Origin: Amycolatopsis sp. 195334CR
GTDB lineage: Bacteria; Actinomycetota; Actinomycetes; Mycobacteriales; Pseudonocardiaceae
Reading direction: 5' to 3'
DNA: 64,000 nt
Assembly (NCBI RefSeq): GCF_017309385.1
Contig: NZ_JAFJMJ010000001.1
Location: 868,001 to 932,000, forward strand
The stretch's first letter is position 1, and each line of letters begins with the position of its first letter. Shown here in pieces: positions 8,822-17,076 of this stretch. The position numbers and the translations under genes were made by a program. The notes beneath the pieces were generated by a model that did not search any database, was not told where the DNA came from, and saw only the letters and a program-made list of their open reading frames with translations.

Positions 8822-9569
8822 CCTGCCCCGCCTCGACTGCCACGCCCACATCGCTCCCGACGTCACCACCGAGCAGGTCCGGCGACTCGGCGACTGCGTA
8901 GTTTTCGCCGTCTCCCGCACCCTAGATGAGGGTTACGCTGCCCTGCGGCGGCGCAACGACGATCGCCTGATCTGGGGCTGGGGTGCCCATCCAGCGGTGC
9001 CCGAGGCGCTCGACACTTTCACTCCGGAACGGGCAGCCACACTGACAGGCAGACTGCCGCTCGTCGGCGAGATCGGTCTTGATCGCCGCGGTTCGAAAGA
9101 ACGGCAGACCGAGGTATTCGCCGCCGCCCTGCAGGCGGCGCAGGGACAGCCGGTCCTGATCTCGGTCCATAGCACCGGTCGCACGGCCGCCGTGATCGAC
9201 ACGGTTCGCGCCCACCCTCATCCCGGTCTCGTCCTGCACTGGTTCCTTGGCACCCCCACGGAAGTGGCCGCCGCCGCCGCCGCTGGTTGCTATTTCTCGG
9301 TCAACGCGGCGATGCCTATCGATGTCCTGCGCCGCATCCCGCAGGACCGGATGCTGCCAGAGACAGACTTCCCGGCCGGTCGTCGCACCGGTGGCGGTCG
9401 AATGCCAGGCGACACCGAGCAAGTCGAGGTCAAGGTGGCTGACCTACTCAGCATGACGCCCTCGCACGTACGTCAGATCTTCTGGAAGAACTTGCGTGAC
9501 ATCTCAGTCGCAAGTGGAGCGTTGGAGCGCTATCCCGAGCTAGTCGCCGACATACTCCTAACTCTCTAA
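8805..9569 (+). CDS. qatD: QatD: TatD-like metal-dependent hydrolase of the Qat system
   Basis: The 254-residue TatD-family protein of the amidohydrolase fold has the HxH metal motif near the start (DCHAHI, His13 and His15), GEIGLD in the middle, then SVHSTGR, LHWFLG and LPETDFP, which hold the other metal ligands. TatD enzymes are metal-dependent nucleases, and the QatD version is part of the four-gene Qat defence set. GTG at 8805 is preferred because AGGAG lies 7 bases upstream and the product then begins just before the first catalytic strand; an earlier start would add only an Arg-rich stretch overlapping qatC. The gene ends the operon, and a minus-strand gene converges on it 138 bases downstream. 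All metal-ligand positions that I can recognise are intact, so the operon looks functional. Confidence 0.92.
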   Translation: MSLYPDLPRLDCHAHIAPDVTTEQVRRLGDCVVFAVSRTLDEGYAALRRRNDDRLIWGWGAHPAVPEALDTFTPERAATLTGRLPLVGEIGLDRRGSKERQTEVFAAALQAAQGQPVLISVHSTGRTAAVIDTVRAHPHPGLVLHWFLGTPTEVAAAAAAGCYFSVNAAMPIDVLRRIPQDRMLPETDFPAGRRTGGGRMPGDTEQVEVKVADLLSMTPSHVRQIFWKNLRDISVASGALERYPELVADILLTL

Positions 9570-9707
9570 GGTCAACACTACGAACAGTTCGAATACCGCC
9601 GCTCCGCCAGCGAGCTAACAACTATTACATTTCCGGGGCAGATGTGCGCATTTTCCGAGCACAAATGGAACATCGCGCGATGCATTTGCTCAGGCGATGC
9701 GGAAGGA

Positions 9708-10370
9708 TCACTGAAGGTCCGATACAGTGTTTGCGGGAGGTTGACGCTGCAGGTCATCTCGCAGCAGCGCGCGGGTGATCTGGCAGACAAGTACGCGCGC
9801 GTCGTCCCTGTCGGCGAACAGGGCTCCGCTATCAAGGAGTTCTCGCAGTGTGGCGGGGTCGTCGACGTGGTCCGGCCGATGTGAAGGTTGCGCCGCGACC
9901 GGTAGGCCGCAGTCGTCGAGAGCCACCGACCACGGCTCATGACTGTAGACAACCACCGCAGGACGGGCTAGAAGATGAAAGACCTCGGTCACCACGGACG
10001 TGTGATCGGCGCTCGGAGACAGGTAATCCTCGCGGCGGATACGTACCAGGGCGACAACTCCGTTCGAGTCACCCCTCCGCACCAGCACCACGTCGTCAAC
10101 CGGGTCTACGACCGGGTAGTCGAAAGGGATGGCCGTGACAAGTTTTAGCAGATCGTCGTGCACGTCGCCGAGTTCGTAACCGCGCCACCGGGGTTCGTAT
10201 GACAACAGCGGCCTGACTCCCATCCAATAGGTCACGGAGAGCGCTCCGTACACCAGGTAATCGTCGCTCTCGATTCGCCAGGATTCGCCGATAACGGCCG
10301 CGACGAACAGCACGTGCAGCAGGCACACCGCCGCATCAAGAAGGTGACGCACTATGCGCAGGAGCCGCAT
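9708..10370 (-). CDS. Unknown protein with N-terminal membrane segment
   Basis: The 220-residue product has one clear hydrophobic segment (about residues 8-28, HLLDAAVCLLHVLFVAAVIG) and a mostly hydrophilic remainder with no motif I recognise. Its ATG lies directly after the stop codon of the next gene upstream (TGA ends at 10371, ATG begins at 10370), so it is probably translated by coupling and belongs to a two-gene operon with it. The ribosome site is weak. A membrane-associated role is the only inference I would make. The 138 bases between this stop and the qatD stop are a convergent junction without a clear terminator hairpin. Confidence 0.6.
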   Translation of the reverse strand: MRLLRIVRHLLDAAVCLLHVLFVAAVIGESWRIESDDYLVYGALSVTYWMGVRPLLSYEPRWRGYELGDVHDDLLKLVTAIPFDYPVVDPVDDVVLVRRGDSNGVVALVRIRREDYLSPSADHTSVVTEVFHLLARPAVVVYSHEPWSVALDDCGLPVAAQPSHRPDHVDDPATLRELLDSGALFADRDDARVLVCQITRALLRDDLQRQPPANTVSDLQ

Positions 10371-10916
10371 TCAGCCCGCCGACTTCCCGGATCCAGAAAC
10401 CATGAGCGCTTCATGGCCGCGAGCGCTGCCACGCCAGTGAGGCACGTCGCCGGCCTCAAGCACATCAGTGTGCAATCCCATGATCGCCGCAGCGGTCGGC
10501 GCGAGTAGACGGGGCCAGTCCGTGCCCACTCCAGACCACAGGCCCACGCGCCGCCATCGCCCGCGATAAGCCAGTAGCATCTGGACATCGATCTGCTCGT
10601 CGAACTCGCGACCCGGTGACGGGCGGTCCGGTACTGTCAGGACAACGACCAGATCACCGTCGTGAGACTCGTCGGTCTTCGACCCTGTGGCCAGCCACGT
10701 TCCCGCCATGCGCACGACGTCACCCCCAAGGTCGACGTTCGGCTGTGTGGCGATGTCCACCTCGGTCACGAGCATGGCCCGCACGTCCGCCGGGAGACGC
10801 ATCGGTGGTGCAGCGGCGCCGGACACCAGGTCGACGTGGTTGCCCTGCCGGGAATCTTCTGAGTCACCGATCGGTGCGGGCGACGTGACGCGGCCGTGAT
10901 CAGCAAATCCGTCCAT
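10371..10916 (-). CDS. Unknown hydrophilic protein, first gene of a two-gene operon
   Basis: The 181-residue product has no recognised domain. The central part (LPADVRAMLVTEVDIATQ to DLVVVLTVPD) reads as alternating strands and helices of an ordinary globular protein. ATG at 10916 is chosen because GAGGAG lies 8 bases upstream; the frame is open further left but its extension is Pro/Arg-rich and non-coding in character. The gene is immediately followed by the membrane-segment gene. A promoter-like element shared with two other units in this region lies 48 bases upstream of the start, facing this gene. Function is not assignable. Confidence 0.62.
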   Translation of the reverse strand: MDGFADHGRVTSPAPIGDSEDSRQGNHVDLVSGAAAPPMRLPADVRAMLVTEVDIATQPNVDLGGDVVRMAGTWLATGSKTDESHDGDLVVVLTVPDRPSPGREFDEQIDVQMLLAYRGRWRRVGLWSGVGTDWPRLLAPTAAAIMGLHTDVLEAGDVPHWRGSARGHEALMVSGSGKSAG

Positions 10917-10963
10917 GGGGTAGCTCCTCAAGTTTCCAGGGAATCCGTTGTTGGACAAAACAT

Positions 10964-10990
10964 GGACGCTCCGTAAACGGGAAATGTCAA
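10964..10990 (-). promoter_or_regulatory. Shared promoter-like element, copy A
   Basis: Read on the minus strand this is TTGACA (10990-10985), 10 bases, then ACGGAGCGTCC (10974-10964). The same arrangement occurs at 11178-11215 and 13751-13788 on the plus strand. It points at the unit starting at 10916, 48 bases away. TTGACA is a good actinobacterial -35 box. The conserved downstream block covers the -10 area and may be an operator or an unusual -10; the assignment is inferred. Confidence 0.55.
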
Positions 10991-11177
10991 GCCATCTCCG
11001 TATTATTTCTCGATTCATACCTCCAGGCTCGATCCCGGGCCTCCGCCACAGGCGGGTTCGGCGGCAACTGCGGACGCCACACGGCTCGCGCGCTAAGTCA
11101 ACAGCGATGTCTCGTGTGGATAGTCGACGTGGTCCAGGGGAGCCACCACGCGGATCGAGGCAAAACCTGTGCCAGGC

Positions 11178-11215
11178 TTGACATTTCGGCACAGACGGAG
11201 CGTCCCTGGACGTGT
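11178..11215 (+). promoter_or_regulatory. Shared promoter-like element, copy B
   Basis: TTGACA (11178-11183), 11 bases, then ACGGAGCGTCC (11195-11205) followed by CTGGACGTGT. The CGTCC-CT-GGACG core is an inverted repeat. It matches copy C at 13751-13788, with the same 11-base spacing and the same trailing GACGTGT. It lies 46 bases before the ATG at 11261 and is back to back with copy A in the divergent 344-base gap 10917-11260; I see no gene in that gap. Confidence 0.6.
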
Positions 11216-11260
11216 CACAGCGCGGGTCGCGCACCACGTTGCCGAAGGGATTTATCTCGT

Positions 11261-11851
11261 ATGGACGGAGCGGGCGCTGCCGCGCCCGGATTGGCCGCGG
11301 CACTTCCGGTGTTGCCGGAGGGCGAGGTGTGGGTGGCGATGCCGTACAAACCGGCATTCCCCGGCATCGTCCCCGTCGATGAGACACCGCTGGGTGTCAT
11401 CACGGACCAGGCTCACTTCCCAGTACTTCGCGACCCGAGCAGTGAGGTCGAGATCGGGCTGCGGTGCCGACCCGCCGTCGCGCGCTGGATCGGGATCCAC
11501 CTGGAGGCGTTCTACGGCACCGACCAGTACCGCGTCACCTGGCGCGGGAAATCGCTGGAGATCTACGAGGACCCGGAGGGCGAGTCACGGGATGCCCAGC
11601 CGCGCGTGGTCCGCTCTGGGGACGACGGCCGCTACGAGATTCGTGACCTGTGGTACCCCGTGGCCCCAGCAGCGGTCGCCGAGCTGGGGCAACGGCACCC
11701 TGACGCGCTTGCCGCGCTGACGGGCGACGACGCCCCGGCACCGGTGTCGCACATGCTGGCGTACCTGACCGATCATCCCGGCGCCCCCTCGACGATGGGC
11801 CGGAACATCGAGGCTGCGCTGGCGAGGCTCGCCGCCGACCTGGGGCGGTGA
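11261..11851 (+). CDS. Unknown protein with a repeated-domain unit also found in 18012-18776
   Basis: The 196-residue product has no named domain that I recognise. Residues ~45-135 run from a FPVLRDPSSEVE strand through PAVARWIGIHLEAFYG to DDGRYEIRDLWYP. This follows the same plan as both halves of the protein encoded at 18012-18776 (FPAVVEP, VAEAVCEWLNLVY, EDGRYPLGELGRWYL). The similarity is by eye and modest, but order and spacing agree. ATG 11261 is chosen for the purine-rich GAAGGGA site; upstream in-frame sequence is non-coding in character. The gene is followed 6 bases later by the 378-residue gene, so the two are probably co-transcribed from promoter element B. Confidence 0.65.
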   Translation: MDGAGAAAPGLAAALPVLPEGEVWVAMPYKPAFPGIVPVDETPLGVITDQAHFPVLRDPSSEVEIGLRCRPAVARWIGIHLEAFYGTDQYRVTWRGKSLEIYEDPEGESRDAQPRVVRSGDDGRYEIRDLWYPVAPAAVAELGQRHPDALAALTGDDAPAPVSHMLAYLTDHPGAPSTMGRNIEAALARLAADLGR

Positions 11852-11857
11852 CCGTCG

Positions 11858-12994
11858 ATGGTGGCCGTCACGGCGCGCGACGTGCCCGAGATCCGGGCCC
11901 GGATGACCGAATGGGCCCGGGATCCCGGAGTGGACGGGGCGGGCAACTGGTTCCGGTTCTTCGTCGGTCCCCGGCCCGAGGACTCGGCGAGAGAGCCCGC
12001 GTTCCCGCCCCTGGACGATGTCGGTGCGACGATTGCGGACACGCTCGCCACCCAGCTGCCCGCCGCCGAGCTGTTCTACGTCTCCGCCGACCTGACCGAC
12101 CTCGCCAGCCACGCCGCCACCACCCTGGTCGACTACCGCCTTCATCCCGAAGACCTGCCCGCCCCCGTGGGGTTCATGGTCTACGAGCATCCGCCCGTCG
12201 CGGGGACCGCCTCAGCGCGGCACGACGCGGTCTCGCTGGTCTCGTGGGGTCCTGGGCGTGGCGGCCTCTGGGTGCAGAGCTGGGGGACCGTGCCCGACCC
12301 GGAGCCCGCAGCGGTTGAGGTGGGACGCAGGCTCGCTCGCCTGCCTCGCGACTATGCCCTGTCGCGACTGCGGAAGGCCGCCGCGCTGAACCTGCCACTG
12401 CCCGCCCCGGGCAACAAGCCCGCCAGTCACGAGGCGGCGGCCGACATTGGCGCCCGGCACATCCTGGCCACGTTCCTGCGCAACGCCGAACGCGCACCGA
12501 TTCCGCCGTCGTTCGTGCCGCCCCACGGCTACGAATGGTGCGGCCTCACGCCCATGCTGTTCACCGATATCACGGGCTGGCCCAGCGCGCTGGCCGAAGG
12601 AACCTCCGCCGCCGATATCGCCGCCCAGATCGCCCTGCAGCGCACCGTTCTCGCCACGTGGTTGCTGATGGGCCAGACCCTCGTGCGCTCTGAACGCACC
12701 ATCGCGCCCCGCCCCGCTCGCCGACGCATCGAGCGCTACGACCCCGCCCTCAACTCAGACGTCCGCATGGTCGACCTCCGGCGCGCCCGCACCGCACCCG
12801 CCGACCGCCACAGCGACGCCTTCGGCAAAGGCACCCGCGAATACCGTCACAGCTGGATCGTTCGCGGCCACTGGCGCAACCAGTACTACCGCAGCCGAGG
12901 TGACCACCGCCCCATCTGGATCGCCGACCACCTCGCCGGCCCGGAAGACAAACCCCTCATCGGCGGTGAACGCGTCAACGTCCTGCGCCGCTGA
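11858..12994 (+). CDS. Unknown 378-residue actinobacterial protein
   Basis: I do not recognise the family. The sequence is well-behaved globular protein with few low-complexity parts. Notable stretches are RHILATFLRNAERAPIPPSF and LATWLLMGQTLV, and a basic C-terminal region rich in Arg and His (GTREYRHSWIVRGHWRNQYY). The last of these recalls DNA- or RNA-binding tails of phage/plasmid-type proteins such as those that end in HWRxQ. That C-terminal pattern occurs in many actinobacterial mobile-element proteins of unknown role, but this is recollection and not a search result. The gene begins 6 bases after the preceding stop; a GTG three bases in is an alternative start. Confidence 0.65.
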   Translation: MVAVTARDVPEIRARMTEWARDPGVDGAGNWFRFFVGPRPEDSAREPAFPPLDDVGATIADTLATQLPAAELFYVSADLTDLASHAATTLVDYRLHPEDLPAPVGFMVYEHPPVAGTASARHDAVSLVSWGPGRGGLWVQSWGTVPDPEPAAVEVGRRLARLPRDYALSRLRKAAALNLPLPAPGNKPASHEAAADIGARHILATFLRNAERAPIPPSFVPPHGYEWCGLTPMLFTDITGWPSALAEGTSAADIAAQIALQRTVLATWLLMGQTLVRSERTIAPRPARRRIERYDPALNSDVRMVDLRRARTAPADRHSDAFGKGTREYRHSWIVRGHWRNQYYRSRGDHRPIWIADHLAGPEDKPLIGGERVNVLRR

Positions 12995-13116
12995 CCCCGG
13001 ACACAGCCACCACCCACTGCCCAGCCCCGCGGGCGGCGAGCTGGCTGCGACCTGTCCACCCCGAGACGTCCTGCAGTCGCAGGCGGCCTGCAAGAACAAA
13101 GGAAAGGAACAACCAC

Positions 13117-13605
13117 ATGACCACAACGACAAACGTCTACACCTCAGTCAAGGACGTAGTGCCCGCTCCGGTGGCAGTCGTGGGCGACTTCTACGACGAC
13201 ACCGCCGACCTGTCACTTCGCGACATCGCCACCCGCATCCGCGAGGACATCATCACCGTCCAGAACGACGACCTGATCCACGCCGACGCGAACTTCACGG
13301 TCACGATCGACGAAACCAGCCCCCAAAGCCAGATTCACATCACCATCTCCGGCCTACCCCACAGTGATCACGGCACCGCCGACACACCGAGCAGGGACAT
13401 CACCCGGGCTGCCTTCACCTCGGTGTTCGTGCTCGCCAGCCACTACAACCGCTTCACCAGCAGCCCCTACCAGCTGCGCTACCTCGTGGTCATCCGAGCC
13501 GTCCACGACAACGGCACCGTCTACGCCGAAGGCGTCGGCGCCATCGGACTCTGGGGCGAGCTGCCTCAGCCCGAGCCCGCGGAAACGCCTCTCCACGACG
13601 GGTAA
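13117..13605 (+). CDS. Unknown acidic 162-residue protein
   Basis: The start is well supported by AAAGGAAAGGA just upstream of ATG 13117. The product is acidic and looks like an alpha/beta fold. A Thr-rich start precedes LSLRDIATRIREDIITVQND, then strands (ANFTVTID, IHITISG) and a helix ending VFVLASHYNRFTSS. No catalytic motif is visible. It is separated by 122 bases from the gene before it and followed by a hairpin at 13634-13667, so it may be the last gene of the unit that starts at promoter element B. Function is not assignable. Confidence 0.65.
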   Translation: MTTTTNVYTSVKDVVPAPVAVVGDFYDDTADLSLRDIATRIREDIITVQNDDLIHADANFTVTIDETSPQSQIHITISGLPHSDHGTADTPSRDITRAAFTSVFVLASHYNRFTSSPYQLRYLVVIRAVHDNGTVYAEGVGAIGLWGELPQPEPAETPLHDG

Positions 13606-13633
13606 CGAGCATTCGAGGCGAGAACAGGGCCAT

Positions 13634-13667
13634 TACGGGGTGCAGCAGCCACAGGCCGCACCCCGTA
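13634..13667 (+). terminator. Hairpin terminator after the 13117-13605 gene
   Basis: TACGGGGTGC (13634-13643) and GCACCCCGTA (13658-13667) form a perfect 10-bp stem with a 14-base loop, 28 bases after the stop codon. There is no T-run, as is common for actinobacterial terminators. Confidence 0.65.
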
Positions 13668-13750
13668 GCCGCTTTCGGCAAACAACGTCGTCGCACACGC
13701 CCCATGCCGTCTAAGTCCACATGAGACACACGTCTTGTTTGACGGATCGC

Positions 13751-13788
13751 TTGACAATGTGGCGGTGACGAAGCGTCCATAGACGTGT
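13751..13788 (+). promoter_or_regulatory. Shared promoter-like element, copy C
   Basis: TTGACA (13751-13756), 11 bases, then ACGAAGCGTCC (13768-13778) followed by ATAGACGTGT. It matches copy B at nearly every fixed position with identical spacing; the CGTC-CATA-GACG core is an inverted repeat. It lies 88 bases before the ATG at 13876 and after the hairpin at 13634-13667, so it should start a new transcript. Confidence 0.6.
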
Positions 13789-13875
13789 AGCCCGAACAAC
13801 CGGATGCGCACCGGCGGGCAGCGCCCCGGCCGGGGCATGACCTTCCCTCTCCGTACCAACACTTTGGAGTTCGTC

Positions 13876-14841
13876 ATGTCCCGTAGGAACCACAAGAACC
13901 GCACCGCCACCGGCACGGAAAACCGCCACCTGCACGCTGTGGCCGATGATCCCGGCCAGCAGGACACGCAGACCACGGAGGACAAGGTCCGCGCCGCACT
14001 GGCCACCACTCCCGACTCCACAACTGCCGCGCTGGCGACGGCCGCCGGAGTCGGCCGATCGACCGCAGCGAAGATCCTGGCCCGATGGGGGCGCGACGGC
14101 ACCGCCATCCGCACCGCAGGAGACGGTCCGCGCAATCCCGACACTTGGACGCTCGCGCCCTCAAACCGCGACGCAGCCGCGCCCGACACCGAGGATGCGC
14201 AACTGGACACGACCGCGACGCCCAGCACCGATAGCCCGACCGAAAACACCAGTGACACCGACGACGACACGACCCAAGACCCTGTGGACGCCGAGGATGC
14301 CCTCACCGGACTCGACAACGCGACCGCTGAGGACACCGCCGCCGTGCACGAAGTCACCGCAGGTTCGGACGCCACCGCCTCCGAACCCGACGGCACCGCC
14401 ACCGACACGGCCGACGAGGCCGCCACGTCTTCGAATATCGACCCCGAAACCGACGACACCACCCAGCCGCCCGAGACCGCACTGGTGGATCCGGCCGACA
14501 GCGTGGCCGAGAACGAGACCGAACCGTCTCCGGCAGAACCGCCTGCGGTCACCGACACCGACACCAGCCGTGCAGACAAGGACCGACTGCCCAAGGGCGG
14601 GCTGCGCGCGTTGGTGGAGGAATACTTGACCAATCACGCTGGCAAGAGCTTCGGGCCAGCCGAGATCGGCAAGGACCTCAGCCGCTCGGGCGGCGCGGTC
14701 AACAACGCCCTGGAGAAACTCGTCACCGATGGGTACGCGATCAAAACCTGCGAGGCACCGAAACGCTTCTCGATCAACCCGGACAAGACCGACGTCCCGA
14801 GGATGGCCAAGGACGCCGCCGAACCCGCGCTGGAATCCTGA
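13876..14841 (+). CDS. Two winged-helix protein with long acidic linker
   Basis: The 321-residue protein has a helix-turn-helix near residues 35-80 (TTAALATAAGVGRSTAAKIL then RWGRDGTAI). A Thr/Asp/Glu/Ala-rich acidic linker of about 130 residues follows, then a second winged-helix-like region near residues 240-300 (FGPAEIGKDLSRSGGAVNNAL, then LVTDGYAI). The same helix plan occurs in the N-terminus of the MoxR ATPase at 26973-28118 (LTPGTIAAKLGG, AVGNALATLEARG). It is probably a DNA-binding or bridging protein of the element; the target is unknown. ATG 13876 has TTGGAG 6 bases upstream. It lies behind promoter element C and is followed by a strong terminator hairpin, so it is probably monocistronic. 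Confidence 0.7.
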   Translation: MSRRNHKNRTATGTENRHLHAVADDPGQQDTQTTEDKVRAALATTPDSTTAALATAAGVGRSTAAKILARWGRDGTAIRTAGDGPRNPDTWTLAPSNRDAAAPDTEDAQLDTTATPSTDSPTENTSDTDDDTTQDPVDAEDALTGLDNATAEDTAAVHEVTAGSDATASEPDGTATDTADEAATSSNIDPETDDTTQPPETALVDPADSVAENETEPSPAEPPAVTDTDTSRADKDRLPKGGLRALVEEYLTNHAGKSFGPAEIGKDLSRSGGAVNNALEKLVTDGYAIKTCEAPKRFSINPDKTDVPRMAKDAAEPALES

Positions 14842-14858
14842 CGCCCGCCCAACTCATC

Positions 14859-14906
14859 CGCGCGCAGGACCGCCGCCATCGATCTGCAGGCACGGTCCTG
14901 CGCGCG
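14859..14906 (+). terminator. Hairpin terminator after the winged-helix gene
   Basis: CGCGCGCAGGACCG (14859-14872) pairs perfectly with CGGTCCTGCGCGCG (14893-14906): a 14-bp stem with a 20-base loop, starting 18 bases after the stop codon. Confidence 0.75.
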
Positions 14907-15458
14907 GCTTCTCCTGACACCGGCCCCGCACATTCGAGTCGGACGAAACCGCCATCCCCCGTCAACCCCCTCCGCTGCCACAGTGGCGGGCAATACCGCG
15001 CGGCATCGTCGAGCAGCCGTCCGACACCAGAGCGCCCGACTCGCGCGCCGGGCCGCACCAACCCGGCGGCCCGGCGCGCGCAACCCTCCGCCCCTGGCCA
15101 GCGCCCCTCCGGCCATGACCGGGCAAGCAACAGGCTGGACCAGACAGGCGCCTTCATACGCCACACGCTTTGCCCTTGCTACCTGTGGCCTTCCATCACG
15201 GCGCAGCCACCCTCTTCCGTCAAGTCGAACACCTGATCGTAACCCTTGCCGTTCCTATTACCACTGAATGAAAGATCCAATCGACCATTAGGAGGCATCT
15301 ATGGAACACGGGGAACGATGATGCAAGGTTTAACCTGTTCGGACGCAGCGGTTCCTTGATCACGTGTTGTAGCTTGACGAAGCCCGCACAGCGCGGAAAT
15401 CACCTCGACGCGGAACGTGTAATTACCGCGCCGATCCAAATATTTCAGGAGGAGTTCG
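14907..15458. other. Gene-free stretch before the secreted-protein gene
   Basis: About 550 bases without a reading frame of convincing composition; long open frames here are Arg/Pro-rich shadows without ribosome sites. The second half, from about 15170, is less GC-rich and probably holds the promoter of the gene at 15459. I could not pick a clear -35/-10 pair. Confidence 0.5.
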
Positions 15459-16028
15459 ATGAAGCACGCCCGGAGAAGGCTTTCGTCCATGTTCGCGACA
15501 GCACTGCTCCTTCCCGCGATCGGAGTGTCGACGGCCGCCGCAGCTGAATCCAGCTCAGCAAAGCAGGAGGATACCTACTGCGCGATGGTCGTCGGCAAAG
15601 CAGGGCCCGGCGGCACACCCTCGCCAGTTCTCGCACAAGAGTGCTCCGCTTTGTCCCTGGACGACGCTGACACAAAACTGAGATCCAAGGTCAGCCAAGG
15701 CACCACGAGAGCGACAAACGCGGAACTGGCCAACATCCTCATGTACTGGTACGAGCACACCGACTTCAATAACAATAACACGGTACCGGGGCGCATAACG
15801 TCCATCTACGGTGGAGATGGCCCCTGCGACGCAGCAGGGTATCGCATCGAGCCGACCTCATGGTGGAAGGCCAACCTTTCCTCGATCATCGGGCAAAGCA
15901 ACTGCAGCTTCGCCCGCCTGACCAATATCGCCCTGACCAGCACCAGCGAACAGGCGATCTGGGGAGGCACCGGCAAGTACCTGGGCCAATACCACGACAA
16001 CGTCGGCATTAGCCAGCCGCACGCCTGA
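15459..16028 (+). CDS. Secreted protein of unknown function
   Basis: The 189-residue product begins with a clear signal peptide: basic KHARRR, hydrophobic FATALLLPAIGV, then a cleavage site after TAAAAE near residue 29. The mature part has four cysteines (TYC, EC, GPC, SNC) that could form two disulfides, an Asn-rich patch (DFNNNN) and a Trp/Tyr-rich end (IWGGTGKYLGQYHDN). The C-terminal ~60 residues recall a small beta-sandwich such as a crystallin-like domain, but I cannot assign it. GGAGG lies just upstream of the ATG, so the start is firm. A perfect 18-bp terminator hairpin follows within 20 bases. An export-related or antimicrobial role would be speculation. Confidence 0.75.
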   Translation: MKHARRRLSSMFATALLLPAIGVSTAAAAESSSAKQEDTYCAMVVGKAGPGGTPSPVLAQECSALSLDDADTKLRSKVSQGTTRATNAELANILMYWYEHTDFNNNNTVPGRITSIYGGDGPCDAAGYRIEPTSWWKANLSSIIGQSNCSFARLTNIALTSTSEQAIWGGTGKYLGQYHDNVGISQPHA

Positions 16029-16047
16029 CCCGAGCGGGCAGCCTGCC

Positions 16048-16100
16048 CCTGAACAGCTGGGTTCCCCCGAGGTAGACCCCACGGAACCCAGCTGTTCAGG
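16048..16100. terminator. Strong bidirectional terminator
   Basis: CCTGAACAGCTGGGTTCC (16048-16065) pairs perfectly with GGAACCCAGCTGTTCAGG (16083-16100): an 18-bp stem with a 17-base loop. It lies between the converging secreted-protein gene and the CU044_5270 gene and overlaps the last codon and stop of the latter, so it probably serves both. Confidence 0.85.
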
Positions 16101-17076
16101 GTCGAGCGTCCAGGTTCGCGACAAGGCCGTTGACGTCCCACAGCAGGTAACCGATGGTCGCCGGCACCGGCACCTCGGTGCCGAGAATTTCACTGTTAGC
16201 CGTCGTGGCGACGAACTCTGTCGCCAACAGCTGCCCGGTTTCCGGAGCGATCAGCAGGTAGTTCCGACTATCCGGGAAGCCGTTCCCCGGCTGGTGCGAG
16301 ACGGCCGAGACGGCGACAGCCGCCCGGCCACGACGATCAGTGGTCTGCCCTTCGACCGTGAGCCCGGGCTGCTCGGCGAGCACGTCCAGGAAGGCCGCGG
16401 CGGTCGCTGGCGCGTGCAACTGAGCACCCCAGCGCAACGTCGCCTCCATCCACCACGCCGCAGGCTGCCCCTGCCCTTCTTTCCTGAACCCTGCGACCAG
16501 TGCCTGCTGGTCGGCCCCCGGGAGCTGGCTCTGCCCGACCAGCGGGCGCTCCATCGGCGGCGGCCCCTCCCCTTCCGGGCTTTGCATCTCCCGCCCGGTG
16601 CCATCAGCGGCCAGCCACGTCTGAATCCGACGCTCGTAGAGCTGACTACCCAGGTCCTGACCGTTAGTGTCGATTTTCGTGGCGAAGATCCACTGGCTAC
16701 GTTCGGAAAAGAACACCTCACCAGATCCGGACGGGCCAGCTTGCCGCCGCGCTCGAGAAGCGAGATCGCGGAGCAGCGGTCCGGGATCCGAAGCCACCGC
16801 CGCGGGCGAGAACTGCAGCAGCGGCGGAGTGGATGTGGTGTGTCCAGGGCTGTTGAGAACTCGGCCGACCGCTAACGTTCCGGCGGCTACGGCAACCACG
16901 GCAGCGCCCGCGGTGAGCAGGACACGACGACGCCCCGGCGTCTTCTGGACAGCAACCCCTAGGTCAGCGCCTTGATTGTCGTCTCGCCAACTCGGCCGTT
17001 CTGAGGGAACTCGAACATCGTCGGACAACGCCTGAGCCGACAACCGGTCCATCGCCTCGGTGACACGTGCCCTCAT
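16096..17076 (-). CDS. CU044_5270 family membrane-anchored protein (sigma-factor partner)
   Basis: The 326-residue product resembles the CU044_5270 family of actinobacteria. It has a short cytoplasmic N-terminus with a RRR basic stop, one membrane segment near residues 52-72 (VLLTAGAAVVAVAAGTLAVG), then an extracytoplasmic domain with paired strands and Trp-rich motifs (AAWWMEATLRWG). Family members are typically encoded right after an ECF-like sigma factor. They have the layout of anti-sigma proteins, although an anti-sigma role is not proven for the family. Its ATG overlaps the sigma-factor stop (TAATG), so the two are translated together. It could sense an envelope signal and hold the sigma factor; that is inference. 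Confidence 0.82.
   Translation of the reverse strand: MRARVTEAMDRLSAQALSDDVRVPSERPSWRDDNQGADLGVAVQKTPGRRRVLLTAGAAVVAVAAGTLAVGRVLNSPGHTTSTPPLLQFSPAAVASDPGPLLRDLASRARRQAGPSGSGEVFFSERSQWIFATKIDTNGQDLGSQLYERRIQTWLAADGTGREMQSPEGEGPPPMERPLVGQSQLPGADQQALVAGFRKEGQGQPAAWWMEATLRWGAQLHAPATAAAFLDVLAEQPGLTVEGQTTDRRGRAAVAVSAVSHQPGNGFPDSRNYLLIAPETGQLLATEFVATTANSEILGTEVPVPATIGYLLWDVNGLVANLDARP

Noticed and set aside
14634..15164. Minus-strand frame after the winged-helix gene
   Set aside because: Composition is Arg/Ala/Gly-rich shadow; it runs through a perfect terminator hairpin.
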